A stretch of 64,000 nt of DNA from Mariannaea sp. PMI_226 (lineage: Eukaryota; Ascomycota; Sordariomycetes; Hypocreales; Nectriaceae): positions 4,092,001 through 4,156,000 of the forward strand of contig JANFOG010000001.1 in the NCBI GenBank assembly GCA_024336345.1. Reading direction: 5' to 3'. The number at the start of each line of letters is the position of its first letter. Positions within the stretch are counted from its first letter, which is position 1. The notes beneath the pieces are model-generated. The model saw nothing but the letters and a program-made list of their open reading frames with translations. It did no database searches and was not told the origin of the DNA. Shown piece by piece: positions 11,233 to 22,604 of this stretch. The position numbers were made by a program, and so were the translations under genes.

Positions 11233-12484
11233 GGTTACTAATCTAACTTGGTTTCCTGCGGAGAGTGAATGAGTGCCGAGGCTTCTAGAAGGGGGATGGA
11301 AAGGCGAATGCCATCTTACCCTTGGGCACTTGGTGTGAAAGGATGGGTCTAGGGAAAGAGAGAGATGTCTGAAGTGCTCTGAGGCGTTGTCCTGCTCTCG
11401 AGACGTTCATTTAGAGGAGGTAAAAGTCAACCCGATTGTGGGACGAGCAGTCGACGCAATTTGAGCGTCAATATGATGTGGGTGAAGCCGAACCCCTCTA
11501 TCAGGATTACCCCACCTTGGCGGGGTGTTGCTGACGTCAAGGGGAGTTGAGGGGAATGGCCACTAATGGTTGGAGACTGATACACGAGATGTAAGATGGG
11601 CCTGTCAGTATGCAACGAGAAGAGCAAGACGAATTGACTGCTTTATTTTTCTTTTTTCTTTTTTTGGGTGTAGAAGAGTCGTGAGAGGTTAGGTTGAAAG
11701 TGTTGATTCTACTAATACTAGAGGTATTCAATGTCACTAGCATTACGGGATAGCTACCCGGTACGTCCCCATTGGCAACCGTCATACCCTGGAGCAAGAA
11801 TGGTGAATGACAAGAGTCCGGAGTGTCCCTACAGAATGGGGAATCGCTTCGAACAGAATAGTACATCTGGGAATTTACATTATAGCCTTTTTCATGGCTG
11901 TGGACGATTTTGAAATTCAATAATAGAATCTAATTGCATTGGTCAGGATACCTATAAGTTTCAATGCTGGACGTGAAATACCCTTTTATGTAGTATAAGC
12001 TTGTCCGTCTCCCGCTTTTAGACGGAAGTCCTGAGTCCACCTAGGAGAAGCGCTTCACTGCCTCCAAAATAAGAAACGGCCAGTTACCCAACGTAAGGCG
12101 CAACATACTCAGAATGTATTCCCACTGCCGTCTTTGGATTGAGCAGGTCGGTTGGCCAATACGCGCTCGCTGAGATACCTGCTGGCAACCCGTCGCTAGG
12201 GCGCTGCCATGATCTGCCGGGGGTGGGAGGAGGAGCCGACGGTAAGGTACATGTAGACACTAACTAGATGAAAGTGCGGGGCCGCCAAAAGTCAACCTTG
12301 AAGTAAAGTCAAGCCAAAGTCAACTGAACCGCGACCGTGCCGCCTCCCAACTTTGTATGATTAGCCGCCCAAGTTTACTGTACTGTCCAACCTCATCCAT
12401 TCTCTGTCCCATTCGTCCCACCACCTGGTAGCATCCTACAGTTTTGTTATGTTTTATTTTATGGTGTAATGAGAGTTTCTCTTC
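11233..12484. other. Divergent intergenic region
   Basis: Shared upstream region of the glyoxalase I gene (minus) and the uncharacterised gene at 12.5 kb (plus). It contains a short T/C tract near 11,643-11,667 and no supported gene. Either promoter could lie here. Confidence 0.5.
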
Positions 12485-14686
12485 TTGCCGTCGCTGAGAT
12501 CAGCCCCTAGTCTTCCGATACCACCGCGCACTGATGAGGTCAACCCCAGCGTCATACCGCCCCCAAGCAGAACAGCCTCTCACGTCGTGTGTACAATCCC
12601 CTCGTTTGAAACTTCAATACAACCGCGCTTCCCGAGTCCTTGTCGTCCCATGGAGCGCCATAGCCCAGCAATGAGAGACCCCTATGACGACTCGGCCGTC
12701 ATGGACGAGCAGGCAGGCACCAACGCCATGTCCCAGACTCAAGTTCGGTCGCCCTTGACCAAGTCTCGCTCCATGTCGGATGGAGGAGGCACTCCGTCCA
12801 GACTGTCGCCTTCGCCTCACATTATCGAGGCGTCTCGAAGGACCGCAAAAGACGATAGCACCATACCCGATGTTCCAACACCCGTCACGCCTCGTCGCCC
12901 TAATTTCGGCTCCCGCGGTTTTCCGCTGCCTATGCCTTCTCGCGAATTCACTCCACCTGCCGGCTCCTCGAATCCATACGTGAAACCTGCGCCTCTGTCC
13001 CCAAAGCTTGACCACTCCCAGATCTACGCTTCGCCGACAAACATTCTCCCTCGTCGCTCGCGCGGCCTCGACTTCTCCCGCGCCGCGACTAGTCTCCACC
13101 ACTCGACCCTCGCCGAGCAATCCTCCCCAGACTCTTCGCCTACCGCGGGCGGCCGGGCGATGAACATACCGGCCCGAAGAAGCCATTATGGGGGAACAGA
13201 ACAAACTTCAACATCCTTGTGGTCCGTCATGGGCAATCAAGATAAAATGCATATCAGCGGTTCACTTGGAAGTACACATGCCATTGGGTCGGATTCTTCA
13301 AGCTCCTCGGACGACGATGACTTAATGGACGAAGATATGGACGAGGCCTACGTAACAACTCCCCAAGTCTCCAAGATTCGACCGCTAGGGTCTCAGGGTT
13401 CGGGCATTCCGTTTGGATCTCCAGCCATGAGCAGCCTTGCTAGTTTCCAACAGCGCCAACGGCCTCGCAAACAATCAAAGAAGAAAATACGCGGGCCGTT
13501 TAGTCTTGGATTCGGAAGTTCTTCTGCCTCCATTTCCAAGTCACCGCCCGCTACTGTTGCTCGCGCTAGAAGAGAAAGCATAAGCTGGCAAGCAAATCAG
13601 CTCCATATCTCAGGAGCGGATGTGGACGAAGCCAGGACGATGGGTGACCCTGATGCTCTTGGAGAGGGGCAGAGAGGTGTTATCCGAAGAGTAGTGACGC
13701 GAAGAGGGAATCTCTTGGTAAGTCATTCTTCCTCCAAAAAAATCACATCATGTTCAAACACGTTTTACTTACGATACCGTAGCCGAAGACGAAGACTTTT
13801 GCACGAATTCGGGCTGCTCTGATGGAGGAAGGGGCTCCGGCAGAGTCCGAGTTCCGACGAGAGGCAGAAGTTGTCAAACAAGTTCGAGAAAGCGACATGG
13901 CTCCTGAGCCAAGGATGCCCCCTTCTGCTACCGGTGAATCTACGCAAACCACAACAACGGCACCTTCTTCGCCCAATCTAACACAGGTGGAATCCATGGA
14001 AGAAGGGGGGGATGATGATATGATGGGTGACTTGTCGCTTGGCCTCTCAAGCAGTTTCAAGCAGCAAGTCATTAAGAACTCTAAGGGCAAGACTTTTTGG
14101 GATACCTTTTCCGAGTCTAGCAGCATTGGTGGTGCGAGGACGACACCGCCTCCAACGGCTTTCTTACCCCGAGGTTCGTCTTCGGGCGTGAGCGAAGATG
14201 TTGCCATGGATTCTCCATCCCTAGGTGGAAACGTAAGCATATATCTGTTCCTGTTTGTCTTTCTGATACATATTCTGACAACATTCACGAATTTAGTCAT
14301 CGCAAAACAATGGCCCTCCGCCACCTAGCGCTGCTGAAATCACTCGTCGAATCAACAGCAAGCGCCGTCGTGATGATGATTTCGACCCTATCAGTTTCAA
14401 GCGTCGCGCTGTCAGTCCTGGTATGAGCGTCCACAACTCGCCCATCATGCAGAGCCCCCTTCAGCGGGATGGCCAGCCCTGGGGCTCTGGTTCACGGCCC
14501 GGCAGCAATGGCGGTGAGAAGGCACCTAGCAGCGCCCCGAGCGAAGCTGGAAATAGTACACCGGGGAACCTTTCCGGTGGCAGTTCCAGTGCCGCAGCAT
14601 CGGGTCGCTTGAATGGTAAGGGGCGGATAGGATTCCAAGGCATGAATGACACTCATGATGGTATAATGCGAATGAGCATCGAATAA
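12485..14686 (+). CDS. Uncharacterised disordered, probably nuclear protein
   Basis: I do not recognise a named family. Exons 12485-13717, 13783-14232 and 14297-14686 join in phase 0 to 690 aa. A second in-frame ATG at 12650 lies in a better start context and would give 635 aa, so the start is uncertain. Most of the protein is low complexity: Ser/Pro/Thr rich with many S/TP sites, an acidic SSSSSDDDD block and basic patches (KQSKKKIRG, SKRRRDDD) that could be nuclear localisation signals. The most folded-looking, probably conserved block spans the first intron: RRVVTRRGNLL joined to PKTKTFARIRAALMEE and then EFRREAEVVKQVRES. The many proline-directed sites suggest phosphorylation by CDK or MAPK, which is inference. 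It is transcribed divergently from the glyoxalase gene. Confidence 0.72.
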
Positions 14687-15852
14687 CATTCCTACTCCCG
14701 GTTTGATACGTCCCCGTCCCATGCTTAGCAAGCTATGGTCGCCTTGTTATATAACCTTCTTTTTTTCTTTCTTTCTTTGATAGGACCCCTGCTCATCTTT
14801 GGCAGTTGGGCCTCTGAACTGCATTTTGTGGTGTTGGGGATATGATTTAGGCACTGCGATTGATATTTTCTACTTGAAGCAACCCTGTCACATTTTTAGA
14901 AGGGGATTACAATAAGATTAAACGAAATGAGGGAGGCTTACAGCCCGACAGCTGCAAAGATGAACAGCGCCTTATATAAGCTGCAAATCAGATGCCCGGT
15001 GCATCACACCAGGATCTTATGCCTTATATAATAGACCGTTATATTAGCAAAGTCAGCGGCCCAGAACGCATAGTTAATAGCATTAGTAATGAGATGCATA
15101 ATAACGGAAAAGGAATAGCAGCAAGAAAGGATGCGTAAGGCAAATAGCTATAGGATAGTAAAGTAAGTGGCGTTAATCGCCCGTCGTCTACCCTGCCGGG
15201 GCGCGCTTGGTCTTTACTAGGTAATATATATCTTAAATCAATATATAATTGTTACAATATTTTCAAAATTTATAATAATAGAAGACAATATGAAAAGGTG
15301 TCTTCTATGATTTATGGTTATCAGGCATACCGGTCGAGATAAGAGCTTTTTCGCTGGGGACAACTAATAATCTTATGGGGAATATCGAGAATCTTAGAAG
15401 TTTCTCTTACTATTGTGAAGTTTTGCAAATTCTGAGTCATATCGACAACTTTTTTAAGACTTTAGTTAACATTTTCTCTAAAGATAAAGTGCAAACCTAG
15501 CAAAGCTCCTTTACATCACTAGATCAAGAGCTATAATTATGGCTTCACAATCTTCCAGGAGATTACAGCAAGATATTGTTATTTTATCATTTAGATTTAG
15601 GCGCTAGAGTTATCAATTAGATTATGCTGTATGTTGCTTTTATAATATTACTTATTCAGCTCAATTTTACTGTAGCATAGGCTTAACGAATGCTGTTGAA
15701 AACGCAATTTGAAAACGAGGCGAAGGAAGAGAGTCGTGTTTTTGAATTCCATGTCTATGAGTTTTATTAGGGTGGTATCGTAAAATCACACACGTCTAAG
15801 GTATTGAGAAAGTAGAGATCATTGACAAAAGAGAAGAATTCCATGACGCTTT
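14687..15852. other. AT-rich intergenic block, possible RIP-degraded repeat
   Basis: After the T/C-rich 3' flank (TTTCTTTCTTTC near 14,761) the base composition turns markedly AT-rich and TA-rich from about 14,980 to 15,800, with stop-dense frames on both strands. The change from neighbouring coding DNA resembles a transposon remnant mutated by repeat-induced point mutation, but no transposase motif, LTR or terminal inverted repeat is identifiable. Confidence 0.45.
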
Positions 15853-17211
15853 TCAATCATCCTCATAGCCATCGACAATCCCAAACTCTTTATGGAGCCT
15901 CCTCATCTGTTCCCAAGGAAGTCTCGTGCCCCTAAGCAGGACCTCAGCGGATTTCAAATCTTGTCTTCGATCGAAGCGTTGGTAAATTTCATCCCAGCTC
16001 ATGGCCTTCGCCGCAGACAGCTTCTCGAACACCCCGGGAGATTGTATTCTGATGCTATCCCAAAAGACATATCCTAATTGTCGTAGCATTGTATATTTCG
16101 AACCGGAGTGGGTGATACCAATATAATTTGTATCGCCAAAGAGTCTATAGCCGAGGTTTTTGTTTGATGGATTATCATCATCCAGTGGGATTTCTGCCGC
16201 TGTGGTAACATGTCGTTCAGGCTCAGGTGTTTCCCGTGGCGCATAGGATAATGCCTGAGGCAAGAATTCCCGCGTGACTGGATGATTTGACTGAATCAAC
16301 TGCGTACGCTTGCTCTTATCCGACACAAGTAAGCTGTGCATGAAGTCTAGCCCTAAAGCGGTCATATAACTGATAGAACTTGGGGATTCCCATCTACTGT
16401 CGCGGGAGAATAGCATAAGAGGGGTAAGATCTAACGCAGCGAAATTAACAAGGTTGTCCTGGTCTGATGTCTTCGGTGTGGGCTCCTCATCTGCTGCTAA
16501 TGGAAGCACGACGCCAGGAGCAGTCATTACTGCATCAATAAGCTCCTCCTCAAGTTCGTCAATAAACTTTCCGATAAGAGAATAGAAGTGTTGCTCCACA
16601 CAGCACATCTCCTCTACTTCCCATGGAGTTAGGTTTGCCAGAAAAAGACTGAACTGTTGATCGGCAGGTTCGGGAGGGGGGTCCTGGGGGGGGGGGATAT
16701 TGAGTCCGTTGGGATCAGTTTGCACATCAGGGAAGACTTTGCAGTAAAGCTCAAATCGCAAAAATGCCCTCTGGAGCCGCACTCGTTCAGATGGAGAATA
16801 TGATAATTGGTCCGAAAGACCAAATTCTTGCGTTTTCTCTTCAGAATATTCACCCAGGAAGTAGGACAAACGATTATAGAGAAGGCAAAGATTTACCAGC
16901 TCGGCTTTGTTTGTGGGAAAGTCGAAGGAAGCTGGGGAGTTGAAATATTTGTTTAAAAATGATGAAACTTGGCTGGTGGTAGCTGGCACCTGCAGAATAG
17001 CAAGAGCATGTTGAATATTTTCACCATGGAATGCATTCTTGATGATGGATGAAAGAATGAGCACTGGTGAGTTCGAAAAAGCTCGGAAACAAGATGGCGA
17101 TGCTGAGATGAGGTGATACAAATCAAGAGGCGAGTCGATATCTTGCAAAATGATGAACAGAAGCTCTGGGACCAGTTTCCCAAAAGCCATGTCGATGGAG
17201 GATTGCCACAA
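15853..17211 (-). CDS. F-box-like protein, lineage-specific type
   Basis: Intronless, 452 aa (445 if the second ATG at 17190, giving MAFGKLVPELLF, is used). Residues about 11-50, GKLVPELLFIILQDIDSPLD followed by LYHLISASPSCFRAFS, match the helical F-box pattern: an LxPELL core, a conserved DSPxDLYxLIxASPxC segment, then the motif of residues that begin to diverge. F-box proteins bring substrates to SCF ubiquitin ligases through Skp1. The rest (about 60-452) is predicted helical and carries no recognised repeat such as LRR or WD40. Genes with this N-terminus often form large, variable families in Sordariomycetes, many poorly expressed. It lies between AT-rich stretches, consistent with an accessory position. 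The target is unknown. Confidence 0.75.
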   Translation of the reverse strand: MWQSSIDMAFGKLVPELLFIILQDIDSPLDLYHLISASPSCFRAFSNSPVLILSSIIKNAFHGENIQHALAILQVPATTSQVSSFLNKYFNSPASFDFPTNKAELVNLCLLYNRLSYFLGEYSEEKTQEFGLSDQLSYSPSERVRLQRAFLRFELYCKVFPDVQTDPNGLNIPPPQDPPPEPADQQFSLFLANLTPWEVEEMCCVEQHFYSLIGKFIDELEEELIDAVMTAPGVVLPLAADEEPTPKTSDQDNLVNFAALDLTPLMLFSRDSRWESPSSISYMTALGLDFMHSLLVSDKSKRTQLIQSNHPVTREFLPQALSYAPRETPEPERHVTTAAEIPLDDDNPSNKNLGYRLFGDTNYIGITHSGSKYTMLRQLGYVFWDSIRIQSPGVFEKLSAAKAMSWDEIYQRFDRRQDLKSAEVLLRGTRLPWEQMRRLHKEFGIVDGYEDD

Positions 17212-18073
17212 ATGAAAGGCAGAAATGCGGACACAAACTGGAAGATTTGCCTCAGAATACTGATCTAGCTGGTATGTTGGATATGTCGAAAGATTGAATG
17301 GAACATGTCAGTAGTGGAAGTTGAACGACCAAATTGCCCCGCATTACTGTCGCATCGTCACGTGTGGCCAGGGGAGAGCTGAGAGCGCCTCGATGATCAA
17401 GCGCCCAGATGATCAAGCGCCGATGACTGCAATATGTTACGGCGTAGCACGGCGGCTAACCTTGAGGGCCATCCTTTTGTACCAATTAGAGTAGATGCCG
17501 CTGGCCAGATGTCTGGCAGTCTCAGGCGTGCCGCACACCTGATACAGCTGGGCCGCGTTCGAGCCATAACCCGGGAGCAACCCAACCATCATACGACCTA
17601 CAAGCCAAATCAAGGCCAGCCAATTTCAGCTGGGAAAATGATTCGCTACCCTCGCTCGGCGCGAACAGCTAAACGCGAGGTCTCTTGAATATCAGTCAAG
17701 GCTCGGTTTACATACGCGCCACCGGCCTGCAAGAAGCCCAGCCTGCCCCAAAATTATGTGGCAGTGGTAAACGGAAGACGGCCTCTATTGGGGGCCAACA
17801 TACAAACTCTTGTGCCTTCTCCAAGTTCGCACTGCTGAGAAAAACATGGCTTCAACCCCGGCTAGCCAACTCATCTCTATGATATAAAAACCGTCAACTA
17901 TCACCACCGATACGTTAAAAATCAAGTAGTGACTTGGGCAGCTTCTGACAGCAACCAATTGAGATCCTGTTACCTCTTCACTTTTACGCTCTCCTTGTTT
18001 ATATGTATGCTTTGAATACATACTTAAGGATCTTCGACTTTTTTTCATCATCATCCCTCTTTTTTGATCAACT
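17212..18073. other. Divergent intergenic region
   Basis: Upstream region shared by the F-box-like gene (minus) and the Tyr-rich small-protein gene (plus). A TATAAAA-like element occurs near 17,883, about 190 bp before the plus-strand start. No gene is supported. Confidence 0.45.
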
Positions 18074-18873
18074 ATGTCATCAAACTTCCAGTCACACAGG
18101 AAATTCACCGCTGCTGAGTATGCAAACTATGATAATACTCGCAAGAAGGTGTATGGACCCGAGTCCGTCCGATTGACGCATCCCACTCCCGAGGCTCAGC
18201 AAGCCTATGAAACCTACTCAAAGTGGACTACAGATTCCAATAAGTCAGTGAAGCAGTATAACGAAAAGTTAAAGGCCGTTTCAGGCAAGAAGAAATCCGA
18301 CCTCAATAAATTCGACATCGGGACACTACACCAAGAACAGCACCAAACATTGGTCGAGCCTGCAGCTCAGGCAGCCACTGACACAAATATGTGAGTTTAT
18401 CTGCTTGCCAACATATTAATAAGCTAGGTGTCATACTTGTGAAGGGAATTCTGGAGCGAATGATTGATATTGTTCGCTGACATCGGTTTAGGCACGCAAG
18501 CACCCGCAACGCATTCCTCGACGACTATCCCTATGCCTATTTTAATGGCCGAGCAAGGCAGAAACATGAACGGCATGCTGATGAAGCAACTCAACAAGCA
18601 GAATTTTACCGTAATCGCTATGACACGCATCTATCCGAAGCTACTGCGTCTACAGCCTCTGCTTTTAGGCCAACTGACTCTCCATACGGTACCTACGGTT
18701 CTGCCGGCGGCCCTACAGGAAATTACGACTCCTATGGCCCTTCCGGATCTGGAACCTCTGATTCGGGAGCCTACCGTTCTCAGACGACTGGTTCAGCAGT
18801 CCATGGTGCTTATGGTCCTCCGTTCTCTAATGCGGGAGCCTATGATTCCTACTCTTCCAGGACCTTTAGATAA
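18074..18873 (+). CDS. Small hydrophilic protein with Tyr/Gly/Ser-rich tail
   Basis: Function unknown. Exons 18074-18390 and 18492-18873 (intron GTGAGT...TTTAG) give 232 aa. The first half is charged and helical-looking (MSSNFQSHRKFTAAEYANYD, KWTTDSNKSVKQYNEKLKAV). After the intron comes a charged segment with RARQKHERHADEATQQAEFY, then a low-complexity tail of about 75 residues. The tail has repeated tyrosines spaced by Gly, Ser and Pro: YGTYGSAG, YDSYGPSGSG, GAYGPPF, GAYDSYSS. There is no signal peptide and no membrane segment. The in-frame continuation over 127 codons after the splice makes the gene credible. Aromatic-spaced low-complexity tails of this kind occur in condensate-forming proteins, a suggestion only. 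Confidence 0.68.
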
Positions 18874-21046
18874 AACCGCGTTGCCGCATAGTATCGTGTG
18901 TTAGACATGGTTGGCAGATGGCATCTTATTCTTATAGTTTGAGTGTTTGAGTGTTTGCGTTGTTGGGTTGGGGTTTTGTTATTGGTCTTTATTTATGAAT
19001 GATCCTGTATTTCGCTTGGGAACCAGTACTAGCAGATAGCATCAATCAAGGCATCGGAAGACGGCTTTATCGCAGACTCATCACACTCAGCTTATTGTCC
19101 CCACGTATCTCTTGACGGAAAATTTTCTGTCTTTTCGAATTCTTTTGATCGCTTATGCGCATTTCACTTCGTGTTCTTAAACAGCGCGCGACGAACCATT
19201 AGGCGCCAAGCCCTATGTCGCCAAAGTCACTCTCCCAGTAAGTTTTAAGAGACATTTTTGAAGAGGACACTCACCACCTAATTCTCATATTAGCTATTAG
19301 CATAAAGCTCCTGAAGAGGTATCGATATCATTTGCAGCATGCAGATAAGGTACCTAGTTGAAGATCTTGCAAGGATATTACTAACTAGCAGAACTGTGGA
19401 ACCTTCCTTTGTTAAAAAGTCAATAGAAGTATTAGTAGCCATAATGATAAGCATAAAATGAAAAGAATTTACTATTAATTTAATATTAGCTGTGCTTATG
19501 TGACGCCCAAAACCATCCACCAGCCGGCAGGTTCGTAATGTAGGAAAGATGTGTGAAGCGGGTCGCGACAGCGGGCTCCTGAGAGGCGCACCACAAATCC
19601 GGAAAGAAAGGAAATCCGCCAATCAAATTGTATAGAAATCAAGAGAACCATTTGATCAAATGGGATCACAAGTCATATAGCAAATGGAAAGTCAACAAGT
19701 TAGGGCCCAAGTAAGATAGAGATATATTGAATGGTATACTGATGCCTTGTTGACCTATTTTTGGAGGTTGTTTGATATGACCTGCGGTTAAATATGTGAG
19801 GCAATCAAATTGAGCCAGGCAGGTAAGTGTTTTATGTATCAAAATGGCGTATGCTAGCGAAATGAATTCATCCCCAACACAATATGCCCCATTTCACAGT
19901 GTGCTTGAATAACAACACGACAGCCTTCAGCCTCCAGCACGGCCTTCACCTGGCTTTATATATATAAAAAAAAAAAGGCAGAAAATTGAGCCTTTGACCC
20001 GCGTTTTGACTTTAATTGGTTCGTCAATCAATCAATTAATTATAAAGCTATCAATAAGTGAATATAATTTATGTGAAAGGTAACGTGGAAACTTGCATAA
20101 CTCTTTAGCCAGAATGGAGATAACTTTCGTCCTAAAGAACTACCATGAGAGGTATGTTCACTTTTGGGAATATATTTTGTCTCCACCCTCCAGCTTGCTG
20201 AACAATCAACCCGCAAGTTGATTAGGGGCTTAGTCCTTTGGCGTAGCTCAGCCATGATGTCCCATGCATTCATAGGAGCCAGACGAAAGCCTTAGCGAAA
20301 TGTTAGCTATGCAGCAATTATCTACGTGGCTGAGACAAAACGAAGCGAATACGAAGCCGAGGCAGAAGATAATTTGATGGTTGCCATTCAGGTGTTGCAC
20401 TTTCGGCATGAAGACAGCAATGGGACGGATAGTATCATCTCCGTCTCAACTCGGAGGGCCGACATCACGTATTGTATTCCCACAAGTAGTTCCCAGTATG
20501 CTCTTCTAACGTAGACGCTACTCTTTATAACAATAGCTAGTTACAAGGAATCAGACCTTCGGTTTATCCTGTTGTCTATTGTATTCATCGCAACGCTCCA
20601 TCTTTTCCCACTGTTGGTGTCTCAACTTTATCAGTTAGGTGGTGAAGTCTGGAGAGACAAATATATCCAGGGATTTCTCTACCGGACAGCATGGCGAATT
20701 AGGTAGATTTATTGTTGTACTAATACTTCAAAGAATTAGGATAAATAGAATACTGTGAATACCAATCGAAGGTTTCTAATGTTTTTGTAGCAATTGATAT
20801 CTCGTAACTGTGATAGACATAGAGGTAAAGGACTCCTCGTCTATGGTATCTACCTAGATAAAATCCCGAAACGCCTGAACGAACACAAGATGTTGTTAAC
20901 TAAGATGTAGCCCCGATTCTGCAAGGAATAATGCGAATCCTAAAGGAAAAAGAAAAAAAAAAACCCTGACCATCCTAACGCCACGAGTACGATATTGTAA
21001 GTACATCACCGCGTTATCATACCGCCTTGCCAGAACGATTCATTTC
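18874..21046. other. Gene-poor AT-rich region
   Basis: About 2.2 kb with no supported gene. AT-rich, stop-dense patches occur at about 19,250-19,500, 19,930-20,080 and 20,600-20,960, including a short TATATA tract followed by an A tract near 19,957-19,976. Short open frames here show no domain or plausible splice continuation. Some patches may be decayed repeats. Confidence 0.45.
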
Positions 21047-21775
21047 TTACTCAACTCCAACGCCTTCCTCAGGAACAGTCAAAGTACCGAGCTTATCATC
21101 CAGCCAGCGGGATAGCTCAGCTGCATGGCGCCGTAGAGCAATTACAGAAGCTCCAGTCGTCCCCGCCGCCGAGCTGTCGAGACTGGCTGTCGTGTGTCCG
21201 CCGGTGCTGATCATACTGTCAACTTCGCTGGGACTACCGACATGGGAGACGTCGCCGGATCGATCGTGTGGATGGAGGTGGCCGTGATCCGTCGCAGCAT
21301 CTTGAGCAGGTCCGACACAGACGAACAGAAGACCGCATTTAAGCCGGCGAATGACGACGGTACCGCCGCTCAGCTGGACAGTGATGGTTGTAGGCTTTAT
21401 GGGCTTGGGTTTCGGGGCAGGAGGATATTGGTGAAGTGACTGGCTCAGCGGGCTATCCTCATCGTCACTTCGTGCTTGATCATCGTCGGCATCATCGGCT
21501 AGCGGCGGGGAGCTTCCGATAGGGTCTGGCGTGCGTGACCCAGGCAAGGCGGAAGGTAGAGCAGGCGAGGAGGAGGAGTGAATAGTTAGAAGGGAGGCAG
21601 CGACAGTGGCGTGTGTGCGCAGCACTGAGACAGGCTGAGGACTGGCATGGGCTAGGAGCTTGCCATGGGGCGTTGTGAGGAGCAGTGTAGGCAAAGCGGG
21701 TGTCTGATTGGCGTGGAGGAAGCCCGTGAGGCGTTTTGTAAGAAGTAGAGGAGGCGTGGGATTTGAATGAGCCAT
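21047..21775 (-). CDS. Roadblock/LC7-like protein, LAMTOR2/Ego3-like
   Basis: Probable roadblock-fold scaffold of the Ragulator/EGO type, which anchors Rag GTPases on the vacuole for TORC1 signalling. Single exon of 242 aa from the ATG at 21775 (MAHSNPTPPLLLTKRLTGFL); an in-frame ATG at 21913 would add 46 Pro-rich residues. The order of segments fits LAMTOR2: helix LTKRLTGFLHAN, strand pair LPTLLLTTPHGKLLAHAS, helix RTHATVAASLLTIH, strands TTITVQLSGGTVVIRRL and CGLLFVCVGP, then the C-terminal helix ALRRHAAELSRWLDDKLG. Two long low-complexity insertions break the fold: about 65 acidic/Pro residues in the middle and about 50 His/Ser/Gly residues before the last helix. The assignment rests on pattern resemblance and needs a profile search. 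It has no intron. Confidence 0.62.
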   Translation of the reverse strand: MAHSNPTPPLLLTKRLTGFLHANQTPALPTLLLTTPHGKLLAHASPQPVSVLRTHATVAASLLTIHSSSSPALPSALPGSRTPDPIGSSPPLADDADDDQARSDDEDSPLSQSLHQYPPAPKPKPIKPTTITVQLSGGTVVIRRLKCGLLFVCVGPAQDAATDHGHLHPHDRSGDVSHVGSPSEVDSMISTGGHTTASLDSSAAGTTGASVIALRRHAAELSRWLDDKLGTLTVPEEGVGVE

Positions 21776-22604
21776 GTGGGCGAAGGTTGGAGGAAAGTTG
21801 TCGTGGAGGTGAGGTGCGGAAGGAGGGGGAATGTATGCGTGAAGTAGACGTAGTCGAGAGCTGGAGCTGGCCCGACGAAGTGGAGGGAGTGGAGGGATTT
21901 GCGGAGCCGACAATAGCTCAGCGATCGTGTGATTCCTCGGCTGAACGCCTGGTATGCGAGCTGACGGTCGATTTTTCTGTTATAAGGTCATGGGTGATAG
22001 CGTGAAGAGATGTGGAGGATCGGAAGGGAGCTGCAAGAGATATGAGGTCGAGCTTTGGTGAAGGTGGAAATGGAATGGTGGAAGGGCAAGAGCCAGCAAT
22101 GACCGATGGCGGGGCCGGTGCCTACCACGATCGTCCTTGACTGACGACTCTCACTGTCGCGGTCACTTGTCGCTGTCGCTGTTGCTGTCGCTGTCAGAAC
22201 CACTTGCACTTGCACTAACCCTTGCACTAACACTTGCACTAGGCGGGTGAGGCTCAGTGCGATTGGGTAGAGAACAGTGACGGCCATCCAGAAGGCAGAG
22301 GGGACGTGCGGGGTTTCGTCCTTTTCCTTCCCCCCTCACTGGAAGCGTGCTATGTTGGGCTCCGCTCACTGAGATGGGCACAGCTCGTGTAAGATCATTG
22401 GGCCGACATTTTTGGTTCTTGAGAGGAGCACGGGATCTGGATGAGAAGAGACTGGGAAAAAAGATGATCGTTCTCTCTTCTATATCTTCATTATTTGTTT
22501 ATTTCCAAATATAAATTTTCATTCTGGGTTTGTATCCAAACAGTGACAACAACCTCCTCAATAATAACACTTCGCCCCATTTGACACAGATACTCAGCAA
22601 CTCC
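21776..22604. other. Intergenic, promoter of roadblock gene
   Basis: Lies between two minus-strand genes. Apart from a possible N-terminal extension of the roadblock gene (to 21913) and a tandem-repeat tract (22,155-22,243), no gene is supported. Confidence 0.5.
22155..22243. repeat. Two adjacent short tandem repeats
   Basis: An imperfect CTGTCG/CTGTTG hexamer array is directly followed by an ACTTGC/ACTAAC hexamer array. They lie about 380-470 bp upstream of the roadblock-gene start and are likely length-variable between strains. Confidence 0.7.
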
